From Pseudomonas sp. (GTDB lineage Bacteria > Pseudomonadota > Gammaproteobacteria > Pseudomonadales > Pseudomonadaceae), in contig JAKUTK010000050.1 in NCBI GenBank assembly GCA_022448005.1, forward strand, positions 1-38,857: 38,857 nucleotides of DNA, read 5' to 3'. The stretch's first letter is position 1. Every line of letters begins with the position of its first letter. Below are positions 1-8,334 of the stretch, in pieces. The notes beneath the pieces were generated by a model that saw only the letters and a program-made list of their open reading frames with translations, was not told the DNA's origin and ran no database searches. A program made the position numbers and the translations under genes.

Positions 1-1
1 G

Positions 2-36
2 AAAAATGCCCGTATCTCACGATACGGGCATTTTCT
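2..36 (-). terminator. Intrinsic terminator downstream of trpC
   Basis: A near-perfect hairpin has arms AAAATGCCCGTATC and GATACGGGCATTTT around a 4-nt loop (TCAC). In the minus direction it follows the trpC stop codon by about 70 bases and ends in a T-rich run, so it should end the trpGDC transcript. Because both flanks are A/T-rich it could also work in the other direction, for a convergent gene outside the window. Confidence 0.85.
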
Positions 37-104
37 CTAACCACCGTTCAGACCGCTAGGTTTTCACACAGTCTGAACTTGCCGGCTTTCTCGATTGCAG
101 CGGA

Positions 105-941
105 TCACTCCGGATCGGCAGCTGACTGGGGTCGGTTACGTCCCGGAAAGAACAATCGCTGCAGTTCGAGCCCCGGCTGCTCAGCTCGCATGAAAGCTTC
201 TCCCACCAGAAACGCATACACCTGGTTGATTTCCATCAACTCCACGTCGGCACGATGAAGTATGCCGCTCTCGGTCACAGCCAGACGGTCGCGTGGGATG
301 CGCGGCAGCAAGTCAAGCGTCGTTTCCAGACTGAGTTCAAAGGTGTGAAGGTTACGGTTGTTGATCCCGAGCAGAGGCGTGTCGAGGCGCAGCGCGCGTT
401 CCAGCTCTGCTCCATCATGGACCTCTACCAATACGTCGAGATTCTGAGACTTTGCCACATCGGCGAGCTCGGCCATTTGACCATCCTCCAACGCAGCGAC
501 GATCAACAGAACACAGTCAGCGCCCAGGGCTCTGGACTCGATGATTTGGTAGGGGTCAACCATGAAGTCCTTGCGGATGACCGGTAGCTGGCAGGCTGAA
601 CGCGCTTGCTTCAGGTAGTCGTCGGCCCCTTGAAAGAAGTCGATGTCGGTCAATACCGATAGGCACGTGGCGCCACCAGCCTCATAGCTTCTGGCGATGT
701 CCGCCGGGACAAAATCCTCCCGCAGCACCCCTTTGCTTGGTGAGGCTTTCTTGATTTCGGCAATAACAGCCGGTTGCTTGTTACGCGCCTGCTCCTGCAG
801 CCGGCGGGCAAAACCGCGAACCGGGTCCGCTGCGGCGGCCATTGTTTCGAGTTCAGCCAGACCGACCCGACCGCGGCGCTCGCTGACTTCCTCGCGCTTG
901 CGCCTGATGATCTTTTCCAAAACCGTCGGCACATTACTCAT
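105..941 (-). CDS. trpC: Indole-3-glycerol phosphate synthase
   Basis: This 278-residue TIM-barrel enzyme closes the indole ring: it converts 1-(o-carboxyphenylamino)-1-deoxyribulose 5-phosphate to indole-3-glycerol phosphate in tryptophan synthesis. Family hallmarks are visible: the [10 protein letters not shown] segment near residue 64 with the catalytic lysines, the LLGINNRNL phosphate-binding strand near residue 192, and TESGI near residue 224. Length is normal for the monofunctional pseudomonad enzyme, with no fused TrpF. Its ATG overlaps the trpD stop by four bases (ATGA), so translation is probably coupled. It is the last gene of trpGDC and is followed by a terminator. Confidence 0.97.
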   Translation of the reverse strand: MSNVPTVLEKIIRRKREEVSERRGRVGLAELETMAAAADPVRGFARRLQEQARNKQPAVIAEIKKASPSKGVLREDFVPADIARSYEAGGATCLSVLTDIDFFQGADDYLKQARSACQLPVIRKDFMVDPYQIIESRALGADCVLLIVAALEDGQMAELADVAKSQNLDVLVEVHDGAELERALRLDTPLLGINNRNLHTFELSLETTLDLLPRIPRDRLAVTESGILHRADVELMEINQVYAFLVGEAFMRAEQPGLELQRLFFPGRNRPQSAADPE

Positions 942-1984
942 TGGGAGCTCTCCTGCTTGAACACCACCGTGAAGGACACCAGCTCCTCGAACTTGTCCCG
1001 CGCCAAGCCGGTATGCAACGCATCGTGGGCGATCTCAACGCCCTGCTTCAGGCTGCTGGCAATGTCGGCTGCATAGAGCGCAGCACCTGCATTCAAAACA
1101 ATCATGTCGGCCGCCTTTTGTCCGTTATCCGTCTTGCGCCGTCCCAGCGCGTCGCGAATCAGCGCCAGCGAACCCTGTGCATCCTCGACATTGAGACCGA
1201 TCAGGCTCTGGCTCTTGATCCCGAAATCTTCCGGCTGGATACGGTACTCACTGATTTCACCCTTGTTCAATTCGGCGACATAGGTCGGGGCCGCCAGGCT
1301 GATCTCGTCGAGCCCGTCCTGTGCATGCACCACGAGCACATGCTGGCTTCCCAGGCGCGACAGCACTTCGGCCATAGGCCGGCAGAGTTCCTTGCTGAAC
1401 ACCCCGAGTACCTGATGCTTGACACCGGCGGGGTTGGACATCGGGCCGAGGATGTTGAACAGCGTGCGCAAGCCCAACTCACGGCGCGGACCGGCGGCAA
1501 ATTTCATCGCGCCGTGGTGCGCTGGCGCGAACATGAAGCCGACGCCCACGGCATCGACACTGCGCGCAACCTGTGCCGGCGTGAGGTCCAGGTAAACACC
1601 GGCCGCTTCGAGCAGGTCGGCACTGCCACTCTTGCCCGACACTGCACGGTTGCCGTGCTTGGCGACCTTGCCACCCGCGGCTGCGACCACGAAGGCTGCG
1701 GCAGTTGAGACATTGAAAATGTTCATCCCATCGCCACCGGTACCGCAGGTGTCCACCAATCGATGGGTATCGAAATGCACCGGCTCGGCAAGCTCACGCA
1801 TCACCTGCACAGCGCCGACGATCTCATCTATGGTTTCGCTCTTCATCCGCATGCCCATGAGGAACGCGCCAATCTGCGCATCGGTGCACTGGCCAGTCAT
1901 GATCTGGCGCATCACCGCCTTCATCTCATCGGTGCTCAAGTCCAGCTGGCCGACGATGCGGTTGAGGGCTTCCTTGATATCCAT
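938..1984 (-). CDS. trpD: Anthranilate phosphoribosyltransferase
   Basis: This 348-residue enzyme transfers phosphoribose from PRPP to anthranilate, the second committed step of tryptophan synthesis. The glycine-rich PRPP loop GTGGDG lies near residue 81, followed by NVSTAAAF and [15 protein letters not shown] near residue 108, which bind PRPP, Mg2+ and anthranilate. It is a stand-alone TrpD without a glutaminase fusion. Its start ATG shares one base with the trpG stop (TGATG) and its stop overlaps trpC, so the three genes form a tight translationally coupled unit. Confidence 0.97.
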   Translation of the reverse strand: MDIKEALNRIVGQLDLSTDEMKAVMRQIMTGQCTDAQIGAFLMGMRMKSETIDEIVGAVQVMRELAEPVHFDTHRLVDTCGTGGDGMNIFNVSTAAAFVVAAAGGKVAKHGNRAVSGKSGSADLLEAAGVYLDLTPAQVARSVDAVGVGFMFAPAHHGAMKFAAGPRRELGLRTLFNILGPMSNPAGVKHQVLGVFSKELCRPMAEVLSRLGSQHVLVVHAQDGLDEISLAAPTYVAELNKGEISEYRIQPEDFGIKSQSLIGLNVEDAQGSLALIRDALGRRKTDNGQKAADMIVLNAGAALYAADIASSLKQGVEIAHDALHTGLARDKFEELVSFTVVFKQESSQ

Positions 1985-2577
1985 CAGCGCACGCCTCCGG
2001 TCTGTTTCAGAAAATTGGCGAACAGTTCGTGCCCCTGCTCGGTGAGGATTGACTCAGGGTGAAACTGCACGCCTTCAACGTTCAGTTTCTTGTGCCGCAA
2101 GCCCATGATCTCGTCGACGCTGCCGTCTTCCAGTTGCGTCCAGGCAGTGATTTCCAGACAGTCGGGGAGCGTTTCACGCTTGACCACCAGCGAGTGGTAA
2201 CGCGTCACCGTTAACGGATTGTTCAGCCCGGCAAACACACCGGTGTTCTCGTGAGCGACCGGACTTGTCTTGCCATGCATGACCTGACGCGCCCGCACGA
2301 CCTCACCTCCAAATGCCTGCCCGATGCTCTGATGGCCGAGACAGACCCCCAGAATCGGCAGCTTGCCGGCGAAATGGCGGATGACGTCGAGTGAAACGCC
2401 CGCCTCGTTTGGGGTACATGGGCCAGGAGATACGACAATCCGCTCCGGGTTCAGCGCTTCGATTTCGGCAACGCTCAACTCATCGTTGCGCACTACTTTA
2501 ACGTCCGCGCCGAGTTCGCCGAGATATTGCACGACGTTGTAGGTAAAGGAATCGTAGTTATCCAGCATCAGCAACAT
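1984..2577 (-). CDS. trpG: Anthranilate synthase component II (glutamine amidotransferase)
   Basis: This 197-residue class I glutamine amidotransferase supplies ammonia to TrpE for anthranilate formation. The N-terminus [14 protein letters not shown] is typical. The nucleophile cysteine sits in GVCLGHQ near residue 79 and the catalytic His-Glu pair in FHPES near residue 171. trpE is not adjacent: the next genes upstream belong to a prophage, as in P. aeruginosa, where the pyocin cluster separates trpE from trpG. Transcription must therefore start in the short region above 2577, although no clear sigma-70 promoter was found there. Confidence 0.97.
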   Translation of the reverse strand: MLLMLDNYDSFTYNVVQYLGELGADVKVVRNDELSVAEIEALNPERIVVSPGPCTPNEAGVSLDVIRHFAGKLPILGVCLGHQSIGQAFGGEVVRARQVMHGKTSPVAHENTGVFAGLNNPLTVTRYHSLVVKRETLPDCLEITAWTQLEDGSVDEIMGLRHKKLNVEGVQFHPESILTEQGHELFANFLKQTGGVR

Positions 2578-2919
2578 AATTAGACCAACCTATTGATATA
2601 CAAAGACTTTCCTGCACTAGCTCGATTCTGATACCCGCTCATATACCCGCTAATTTTTCCGCTGGGTTGAGCATCGAAGCAATGCAGTCTTCGGAGCAGT
2701 GATTCACGCACGCCATCGCCAACGGGCGTGGCCTTTGATCACTCGCATCAGGAGGGAATCGCTGAACTTCACTGGATATCTCATTAACAGGCCTGCGCAG
2801 GGGATACACAGGCTGATCGGTACAGTATCACTATACCGCCGACCTCCAAAGCCTCACCAGAATCGAACGACTGGCTGCTTTGAATTTCTCATTAAGCAGG
2901 CCACTTGTGCGAGGCGACT
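2578..2919. other. Non-coding junction between trpG and the prophage end
   Basis: These 342 bases lie between divergent trpG and the SRAP gene and contain no convincing gene. Two direct repeats of ATACCCGCT occur at 2631-2639 and 2643-2651, about 55 bases upstream of trpG. An imperfect 8-bp inverted repeat (GGTACAGT, atc, ACTATACC) lies at 2819-2837 in front of the SRAP gene. The region is a reasonable place for the prophage-chromosome junction and for the trpG promoter, but no att core can be proven because the other prophage end is outside the window. Confidence 0.45.
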
Positions 2920-3627
2920 ATGTGCGGACGAATTACGCAGTACAGACATGCAGTCGAATACCTCGATGCGCTGCAGGTCGACTTGCCGCTACAGAGCGGA
3001 ATCAATGCGGAGCCACTCGGCCGCTACAACGTGCCGCCGCAATCGAAGGTCCAGCTGCTGCATCAGGACGAAGACGGGCTACGCATGGAGCCGGTCAAGT
3101 GGGGATACGCCCCGTTCTGGGCGCAGGGGAAAAGGCCGCCAGCGATCAACGCCAGGGTGGAGACCGCAGCCACCTCGAAGTTCTTCCGCGACGTTTGGAA
3201 GACTGGCCGTGCGATCGTGCCGGCTGATGGCTGGTATGAATGGAAGAAGGACGAGGCGAACCCGAAGATCAAGCAGCCCTACCTTATTAAGCTGAAGACG
3301 GACGAGCCCTGCTTTTTTGCAGCGATCGGCCAATTCCAGCGCGGCGGTATGGCTGAGCCGAGAGACGGTGACGGCTTCGTGATCATCACGGCCAGCAGTG
3401 GCGCAGGGATGCTGGACATCCACGACCGGCGCCCGCTTGTGCTGCCGCCAGAGTGCGCTGCGCATTGGCTGGATCCAGAACTGGACCCGAACGAGGCCGA
3501 AGAGATCGCGCTCGAGCATGGTCTTGCTGTCGATGAGTTTGATTGGTACCCGGTACCGGCTGCGGTCGGCAACGTGCGGAACGATGGAAAGCACCTGATT
3601 GAGCCTATAACCAACCCGGCTCTCTAG
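2920..3627 (+). CDS. SOS response-associated peptidase family protein (SRAP, YedK/HMCES-like)
   Basis: SRAP proteins form a covalent thiazolidine bond to abasic sites in single-stranded DNA and protect them from breakage. The 235-residue protein begins MCGRIT, so Cys2, the crosslinking residue after Met removal, is present only if translation starts at this ATG rather than the TTG 15 bases upstream. Other expected elements are NARVET near residue 83, GWYEW near residue 104 and the histidine in DIHDRRP near residue 166. It is on the plus strand at the end of the prophage, convergent with the HEPN gene. SRAP genes are frequent prophage cargo, but a chromosomal origin cannot be excluded. Confidence 0.93.
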   Translation: MCGRITQYRHAVEYLDALQVDLPLQSGINAEPLGRYNVPPQSKVQLLHQDEDGLRMEPVKWGYAPFWAQGKRPPAINARVETAATSKFFRDVWKTGRAIVPADGWYEWKKDEANPKIKQPYLIKLKTDEPCFFAAIGQFQRGGMAEPRDGDGFVIITASSGAGMLDIHDRRPLVLPPECAAHWLDPELDPNEAEEIALEHGLAVDEFDWYPVPAAVGNVRNDGKHLIEPITNPAL

Positions 3628-3657
3628 CGACCTGGACATTCCAATCCAAACGACAGG

Positions 3658-3685
3658 CGCCCGGAAACACACTCAAAGCCGGGCG
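3658..3685. other. Hairpin between convergent SRAP and HEPN genes
   Basis: Perfect 7-bp arms CGCCCGG (3658-3664) and CCGGGCG (3679-3685) enclose a 14-base loop between two convergent genes. No T-run follows on either strand, so it is at best a weak terminator. Confidence 0.35.
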
Positions 3686-3742
3686 GCTGCGCAAGCGACT
3701 GAGCAACATTTATTGCCAGCGCATGCAGGTTTCCTTTGTTAA

Positions 3743-4258
3743 TCATGTGTTCAGCTTGATAGCTACCGCGACTGCAGCTAGAGCGCTCGTTGCAGCAAAT
3801 AGCTTTTTCTTAAGCGGCATCCTCCAGAAACCTTTAGCAGCCATAGTGGCGAGCTCCAGTTCTGGAGGTAGTGCGGAACGCTCAGCACTCTTTAAGTCTT
3901 TCTTTGCCGGCGCAGCAGATCCGAGGATGTTTGGATGGGGGGTAGGTTGTCTCTCTGGCCCTAGATGTTCCGTGAGAAACCTCTCTGTATCTAGTTTTTT
4001 TGGAGAGGTTTTTTCACCCTTGAGATACGCAAGGCTATTGTCTGCAGCGAAATTGAAACCATCCAGGTCAATATTGTACCCAGTTTCGTGCATGAGCTTG
4101 TTCCGCATGGTCGCAACCTTGCGGATTCTGCGCACCACGTCTTCCGGTAGCTGAAACTGCACACTGTCGAGTTTTTCATGGAGCCCTTTTCCGGTAGCGC
4201 CCATACCCTGAAGGTATCCTTCGATAGCCTTTGTTTTTTCGATTACCTCTTGATACAT
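3743..4258 (-). CDS. HEPN-like protein with C-terminal membrane segment
   Basis: This 171-residue protein of unknown function carries R52-NKLM-H57, an R-x4-H motif set in an all-helical context (VATMRNKLMHETGY). That arrangement is typical of HEPN domains, many of which are RNases of toxin or abortive-infection systems. Residues about 150-168, after MPLKKK, form one hydrophobic helix (FAATSALAAVAVAI), so the protein is probably anchored in the inner membrane with the HEPN domain in the cytoplasm. AAGGAG nine bases upstream supports the ATG at 4258. The gene is AT-richer than its neighbours and stands alone after the spanin genes, as phage cargo genes often do. HEPN assignment is from motif and helix pattern only; no antitoxin is adjacent. 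Confidence 0.6.
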   Translation of the reverse strand: MYQEVIEKTKAIEGYLQGMGATGKGLHEKLDSVQFQLPEDVVRRIRKVATMRNKLMHETGYNIDLDGFNFAADNSLAYLKGEKTSPKKLDTERFLTEHLGPERQPTPHPNILGSAAPAKKDLKSAERSALPPELELATMAAKGFWRMPLKKKLFAATSALAAVAVAIKLNT

Positions 4259-4268
4259 CGCCCCAGCT

Positions 4269-4392
4269 CCTTTTAGATGCCTACCACACCCATCTATGGC
4301 AACCGGTTACTATTTCTCGGAACGTGGTAAATAGCAAGACCACAACAAAGCTTGGTCAACTCGACGAGTTATGGCGCCCAGCATCTAAAAGG
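4269..4392. repeat. 12-bp inverted repeat upstream of the HEPN gene
   Basis: CCTTTTAGATGC at 4269-4280 and GCATCTAAAAGG at 4381-4392 are perfect inverted copies separated by 100 bases. The left copy overlaps the ribosome-binding region of the HEPN gene. It may mark a regulatory site or the boundary of inserted cargo. Confidence 0.6.
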
Positions 4393-4448
4393 GCATGAGA
4401 ATGAAGCCAGTGCTTCGAAAGGGCTGCTGAAATAATCACGGCACCGGT

Positions 4449-5048
4449 CTACATACCGTCACCCGCTGAATGAGCTGCGGAGGCGCGCTCCGCGTACGCC
4501 TGGCACGCCGCTAGTGCTATCAGTCCTTCGTCACCGTCACTGGTGATTCTGATAATTCTTTGAGCATGCGCTGGGTCAAGTTGGCCTCGCGTGACTCCAT
4601 GAACCACGCCTCCGGCGGCGGAGGTGGCAGGCATTCCGCATGACTGGTCTGTAGATCCAGCTGTTGCGTCGAGGAGGACTGACAGCCGGAGTTCAGTAGT
4701 AGCGAGGCGATCAAGAAGGCGAGCAGCAGCGGTTTTTGCATCAGTGAGTTCCTTGTGCTTGGTTTTCGATGACTCGGCGAGATCGTCTTCAAGCTTTAGA
4801 CGCTTCACCTGCTCAGTCCGCAGTTGCGCTGCAGCAACGCGGGATATCTCGCCCAGCGTGGCAGCGTGCACCTGGTCACGTTTGGCGATCTCGGCATCCA
4901 GCTCCCTGCCCTGCTTGGCCAACTGTTCACCCATACGCCAGCTCTGCACGACCGCACCGCCTGCAGCGGCGGCTGCCAGGCCAACAAGGATGGCGACTGC
5001 AGCAAGCGCGAAGCGATACTGCGACGGGATCAGATCGGTAATGGTCAT
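4449..5048 (-). CDS. Rz-like inner-membrane spanin
   Basis: The protein has 199 residues from the ATG at 5048, chosen because it overlaps the endolysin stop (ATGA); an in-frame start 27 bases upstream lies inside the endolysin gene. It has an N-terminal membrane helix (residues about 13-37, rich in Ala/Val/Leu) followed by a long charged periplasmic helix (about 42-110), as expected of an i-spanin that bridges the envelope with Rz1 to disrupt the outer membrane at lysis. The C-terminal region, DPAHAQRIIRITSDGDEGLIALAACQAY, is typical of Rz proteins of pseudomonad phages. The Rz1 gene is embedded in another frame. Confidence 0.85.
   Translation of the reverse strand: MTITDLIPSQYRFALAAVAILVGLAAAAAGGAVVQSWRMGEQLAKQGRELDAEIAKRDQVHAATLGEISRVAAAQLRTEQVKRLKLEDDLAESSKTKHKELTDAKTAAARLLDRLATTELRLSVLLDATAGSTDQSCGMPATSAAGGVVHGVTRGQLDPAHAQRIIRITSDGDEGLIALAACQAYAERASAAHSAGDGM
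4520..4741 (-). CDS. Rz1-like outer-membrane lipoprotein spanin (nested in Rz)
   Basis: This 73-residue protein is encoded entirely inside the Rz gene in a different frame. From the ATG at 4741 it has a signal sequence with lipobox LLNSGC, so Cys20 would be lipidated, and a short mature protein with a proline run (CLPPPPPEAW), a hallmark of o-spanins. It would pair with Rz across the periplasm in the last step of host lysis. The longer reading frame starting at 4792 would put charged residues before the signal peptide and is less likely. Confidence 0.85.
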   Translation of the reverse strand: MQKPLLLAFLIASLLLNSGCQSSSTQQLDLQTSHAECLPPPPPEAWFMESREANLTQRMLKELSESPVTVTKD

Positions 5049-5596
5049 ACAATCACCTCTCGCGCCCTGCCCCACAGCTCACGCCTATCGGCCAAACCAT
5101 TGGTACCGCCGTTGATGATGCGGGTTATGCCGACTAGGTCGTTTGCGTCTGCCATCACGTTCAAGCCGTTAACGAACCAGAACCACCCAGCCGATTCGGT
5201 GGCCCACACAGGCTGTTCCAGCAGCTCGGGCTCGTAGAGCAGCCGGTCATCACCGAACAGGCCGACGCTGCACTTGAGGTAGTTGTAGCGGCCGGTGATC
5301 TGGATGAGCCCTCGGCCACGGTACCGCTGCCCGTCTCCGTCAGCCTCAGGTGTGTTACCCAGCCGCTCGGCCAGCTTGCCGGTGTCGTACTTGGCCAGGT
5401 AGCTGTCGCCGCCCAGCTCACGCACATAACGCAGCTGTCCAGACTCGTGCCCAATCTGCGCGAGAAACGCAGCCATTCGCTTGGACGTATTGATCTGCCA
5501 GCGCCGACTCATTGCGTTGATGGCAGGAACAAAAACGCCCGCGTTTCGGCGGGCGTTGGGCATGACGTGCAGCAGCTGCTGCTCGGTTATCTGCAT
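5045..5596 (-). CDS. Endolysin, glycoside hydrolase family 19 (chitinase-type lysozyme)
   Basis: This 183-residue soluble endolysin degrades peptidoglycan at the end of the lytic cycle. The GH19 catalytic glutamates are likely E51 (IGHESGQ) and E60 (YVRELGG), and the family motif RGRGLIQITGRYNY lies near residue 93. The C-terminal segment VGITRIINGGTNGLADR also fits GH19 phage lysozymes. There is no signal peptide, so release depends on the holin, which lies 22 kb away at the start of the late operon. Rz/Rz1 follow directly with a four-base overlap. Confidence 0.93.
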   Translation of the reverse strand: MQITEQQLLHVMPNARRNAGVFVPAINAMSRRWQINTSKRMAAFLAQIGHESGQLRYVRELGGDSYLAKYDTGKLAERLGNTPEADGDGQRYRGRGLIQITGRYNYLKCSVGLFGDDRLLYEPELLEQPVWATESAGWFWFVNGLNVMADANDLVGITRIINGGTNGLADRRELWGRAREVIV

Positions 5597-5612
5597 GGTT
5601 TTCTCCAGGCGT

Positions 5613-5636
5613 AAAAAAGCCCGCGCATGGCGGGCT
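5613..5636 (-). terminator. Intrinsic terminator before the endolysin
   Basis: In the minus direction AGCCCGC, loop CATGC and GCGGGCT are followed by TTTTTAC. It follows the unknown gene at 5658-6191 and lies just upstream of the endolysin start, inside the late operon. Confidence 0.85.
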
Positions 5637-5657
5637 TCAGGTATTTGTTCATACGAC

Positions 5658-6191
5658 CTATATCACTACTGGCTTCGACGTACTTATGTCGCTAAGAAGC
5701 GCTCCGAGGTCAGTTTCATCTTGGGATCCGCTATCGACGTGTTCAGATAACGCTAGATAATAGTTTCCGTGCGGTTGAACGATGTAAATAATCCAATCAC
5801 CGGTGGCGGCTCCATTCATCCTTTTTTTGAAGTTCGCGGCTATTCGATCTAGGTCAGCCCCCCCTGTAAAAAGGCTTTCTGCTGCCAGGTCCAGAGTGAG
5901 ATCAAGCGGGTCGCCTACGTCACCGCCAAGTGAGGCAGAGAAGTTGGCGGCTAGCCAGTCGTTGCGCCGATAGTGATAGTGCATGTATCCGGCTAATGCC
6001 CCCTTAAAAGCCCGCGGTTTCTTATGCCGAAGAGGCTTAGCCAGCTCTAATTCGTCTAGAGAACGCATCAGACGACTGAGCTGATCACAGTCCAGGTTGT
6101 ACATTTGCTTCAGAAGATGCTTAGAGAACTTCCCTTGATAATCTCTATCGCGCAGCACCTCATGGACAAAATCAATCGAATAACAAGCCAT
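5658..6191 (-). CDS. Unknown protein between the tail and lysis genes
   Basis: No family is recognised for this 177-residue protein. The start is taken at MACYSIDFV (ATG 6191); a GTG 15 bases upstream is possible and neither has a strong ribosome-binding site. The N-terminal ~80 residues are mixed helical and basic (FSKHLLKQMYNL, RHKKPRAFKG) with YMHYHYRRNDW near residue 80. The C-terminal half is acidic and ends in a possible beta segment (DWIIYIVQPHGNYYLALSEH). There are no membrane segments. The gene is AT-richer than the tail genes, is flanked by its own terminator and interrupts the late operon, which suggests cargo acquired as a unit. Confidence 0.6.
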   Translation of the reverse strand: MACYSIDFVHEVLRDRDYQGKFSKHLLKQMYNLDCDQLSRLMRSLDELELAKPLRHKKPRAFKGALAGYMHYHYRRNDWLAANFSASLGGDVGDPLDLTLDLAAESLFTGGADLDRIAANFKKRMNGAATGDWIIYIVQPHGNYYLALSEHVDSGSQDETDLGALLSDISTSKPVVI

Positions 6192-6250
6192 GCGCACACC
6201 GAGCACTGATTAACATATTTAGGACTTTACCAGGCAACCTGGGGGCCGGC

Positions 6251-6487
6251 TTAAACCTCTACGTCATATTGCGGCAGATCCGGCGCAGGCCCAGTGATCT
6301 GCCCATCTACAACGAACGCCTTGCTTCCCTGCGGCACGTCCACGCCACGCGCGGCGATCTCGGTGCCGTTGCGGAGTTGGACGATGCTGATCCCGCTGGC
6401 CTGGTTGATCGAGCTAACGGTACCGACTGTTCGCTCCCCGCCGGGCAGCAGCCCGATGAAGCGTTTCCAAGGATTGACGGTGGCCAT
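6251..6487 (-). CDS. Small phage tail-associated protein
   Basis: This 78-residue protein is predicted to be mostly beta (GGERTVGTVSSIN, GISIVQLRNGTEIAARGVDVPQGSKAFVVDGQI). It resembles small OB-like or spike-associated proteins that accompany tail hub genes. Its start codon abuts the stop of the 613-residue tail gene at 6487, so it is likely co-translated and structural. Function is inferred from position only. Confidence 0.6.
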   Translation of the reverse strand: MATVNPWKRFIGLLPGGERTVGTVSSINQASGISIVQLRNGTEIAARGVDVPQGSKAFVVDGQITGPAPDLPQYDVEV

Positions 6488-8328
6488 CAGTGGTGGCGCT
6501 CCAGTTTGATTGTTTGTTTCACCCGGCTTGCACCAGTACCTTCGGCGCTGATTTCAGTCGACAGGCACAAGCCTCGCCAGCTGCCGCCACCCGGCTCGCG
6601 CACTTCACACAGCATCGCGGGCTCGACCAGGCCTGGCGCGGTTGAGGCCGGGAACAACGGCATAGTGCGCGTGACGATCTCCTGATTGCCGCTTTTGCAC
6701 AGCTCGGCGATGCCACGATGCCGGGCTGCGTCCGTTGCGGTGATCAAGTCGTCATATACATCCGGCGCCGGTTGGTCGCCTGCAGTACCGGCGCGACGCA
6801 CATCGACCGACACGCCATGTGTCGTGCCGGAGACGTAGCAGCTGTTCCAGCTGGGCTGTGGCGTCCACTCGCTGCCCCACTCGCCAACAATCTCAGCCGG
6901 GATTATGCGATCCATGATCGCGGTGCTCCACCACCATACCGCCTCGCGGTACCGAGGCACGACGCTGATGCTGTCGCCGGCCAGGGCCGGGCTAACCACG
7001 GCGCCGACCGCCTCGGCGATGCGGGCGATTACCTGCATGGCCGCCTGGTCCTGATAGGTCAGTGCACTGGCTGGAATCGTCCAGTCTGGCGGCGACTGGT
7101 TGAGCGAATCCCACTCCAGGGTAAAGCCGGTGTTGAGCAGCTGATCCTCTGCGGCCTGTCGGGCGCTGATGGCCACCGCGTTCACCGCACTGCGCTTCGG
7201 CGCATAGGGCTCGGCCAGCAGCTGGCTACGGCTGACGCCGTTGATGGTGTAGCGTTCCGAGGGAAACTTGCCCTGCCCGCTGTAGCGCTCGACTAGGAAC
7301 AACCAGACGTGACCGTTGATAGTCAGTTCAACCGTTTTCGGTCCGTTGCTGTCAGGGCGCACCAGGTTCAGCGAGGTGACGCCAAACAGGTTGGCGGTAA
7401 GCGTCCAGCTGAACGCATCGATGTCGCGACCCACCTGCAGGCTGGTCGCATCGAGCGGCGTGCGATCGGGCAGCACGACGAGGCTCACGCTGTTGGCGAT
7501 CATGTATGTCTCCAGAATATCCGGCTCGGTCGGTGGCTCGATGATAATCACCGGCCCTTGGTAGTCGGGGTACTTGACGCCGGTTGGGATCGGGTCCATC
7601 GCCCTGCCCCAACCCCAGCGCAAGCGCCGGAACAGGTCCATAGGACGGCTGCGGCCGTAGCCCACCGCGACGCCGGTGTCCTTGCGCTGGGTTGGATGGC
7701 CGCGAAGGTCACGACCAAGCGCGAAATACACCTCTGGCGTGCGTGCGGGGAAGTACGGCACGCCGGCAAAGCGGAACACCAGGGGTTGCGAGCCGGGCAT
7801 ATAAGGCGGCAGCGCTTCCTCGTAGCGCCAGGGCTTTCCGTAGCGATCGGCGTCGCGGTGGCGCACACGCGGGCCGCCATCCTTGAGCGCGGGGATCTGC
7901 CAGCTGAGCTGAAGCCGGACCGCGTCCTTCGTAGCCGGTACCGACCACGCGGGCAGGTTGAATCGGTCGCACGGGACGTTTGACTGCCAGCCGTCCGCAA
8001 CGGCGGCTGCCGCGATCGGCTCGGCGTGCTGCCACGTATCGGCCACCCGCCTATCTGTGACCGTTGACTGCCCCCAGCCATCAGCCGGTGCATGGTCCTG
8101 CGGCGCGCCCTGCTGGTGGCTGAGCGCAACCGTCTGCTCGACCGGCGGTGGACTGCCGAACATTGCCCCTGTGCTGACATCACCACGGCGGGAACTCGAC
8201 CAAGTTCCACCGGTTTCGCGCCGCAAGCGCGGCGGGTCAACATAGATCACATCGATATAGCGAGCCTGCAACGTGAACGCCAGCGGCGCCGGCGGCGCGT
8301 ACGGGCCGGCGAGCCGGAACTTCACCAT
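6487..8328 (-). CDS. Phage tail hub/baseplate-like protein
   Basis: The N-terminal third of this 613-residue protein is low-complexity and rich in Pro, Gly and Trp (residues about 1-230). The rest (ANSVSLVVLPDRTPLDATSLQVGRDIDAFSWTLTANL, then ELTINGHVWLFLVERYSG near residue 320) looks like the fold of tail hub proteins of the gp27/gpD type that sit at the tail tip. It is the last of four large proteins after the tape measure gene, where siphophages encode tip and receptor-binding components. Assignment is by position and general fold. Confidence 0.65.
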   Translation of the reverse strand: MVKFRLAGPYAPPAPLAFTLQARYIDVIYVDPPRLRRETGGTWSSSRRGDVSTGAMFGSPPPVEQTVALSHQQGAPQDHAPADGWGQSTVTDRRVADTWQHAEPIAAAAVADGWQSNVPCDRFNLPAWSVPATKDAVRLQLSWQIPALKDGGPRVRHRDADRYGKPWRYEEALPPYMPGSQPLVFRFAGVPYFPARTPEVYFALGRDLRGHPTQRKDTGVAVGYGRSRPMDLFRRLRWGWGRAMDPIPTGVKYPDYQGPVIIIEPPTEPDILETYMIANSVSLVVLPDRTPLDATSLQVGRDIDAFSWTLTANLFGVTSLNLVRPDSNGPKTVELTINGHVWLFLVERYSGQGKFPSERYTINGVSRSQLLAEPYAPKRSAVNAVAISARQAAEDQLLNTGFTLEWDSLNQSPPDWTIPASALTYQDQAAMQVIARIAEAVGAVVSPALAGDSISVVPRYREAVWWWSTAIMDRIIPAEIVGEWGSEWTPQPSWNSCYVSGTTHGVSVDVRRAGTAGDQPAPDVYDDLITATDAARHRGIAELCKSGNQEIVTRTMPLFPASTAPGLVEPAMLCEVREPGGGSWRGLCLSTEISAEGTGASRVKQTIKLERHH

Positions 8329-8334
8329 GGCAAA

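Noticed and set aside
2819..2837. LexA box upstream of the SRAP gene
   Set aside because: GGTACAGT-atc-ACTATACC is an imperfect palindrome but does not match the CTG-N10-CAG spacing, so SOS control of the SRAP gene is not supported by this site.
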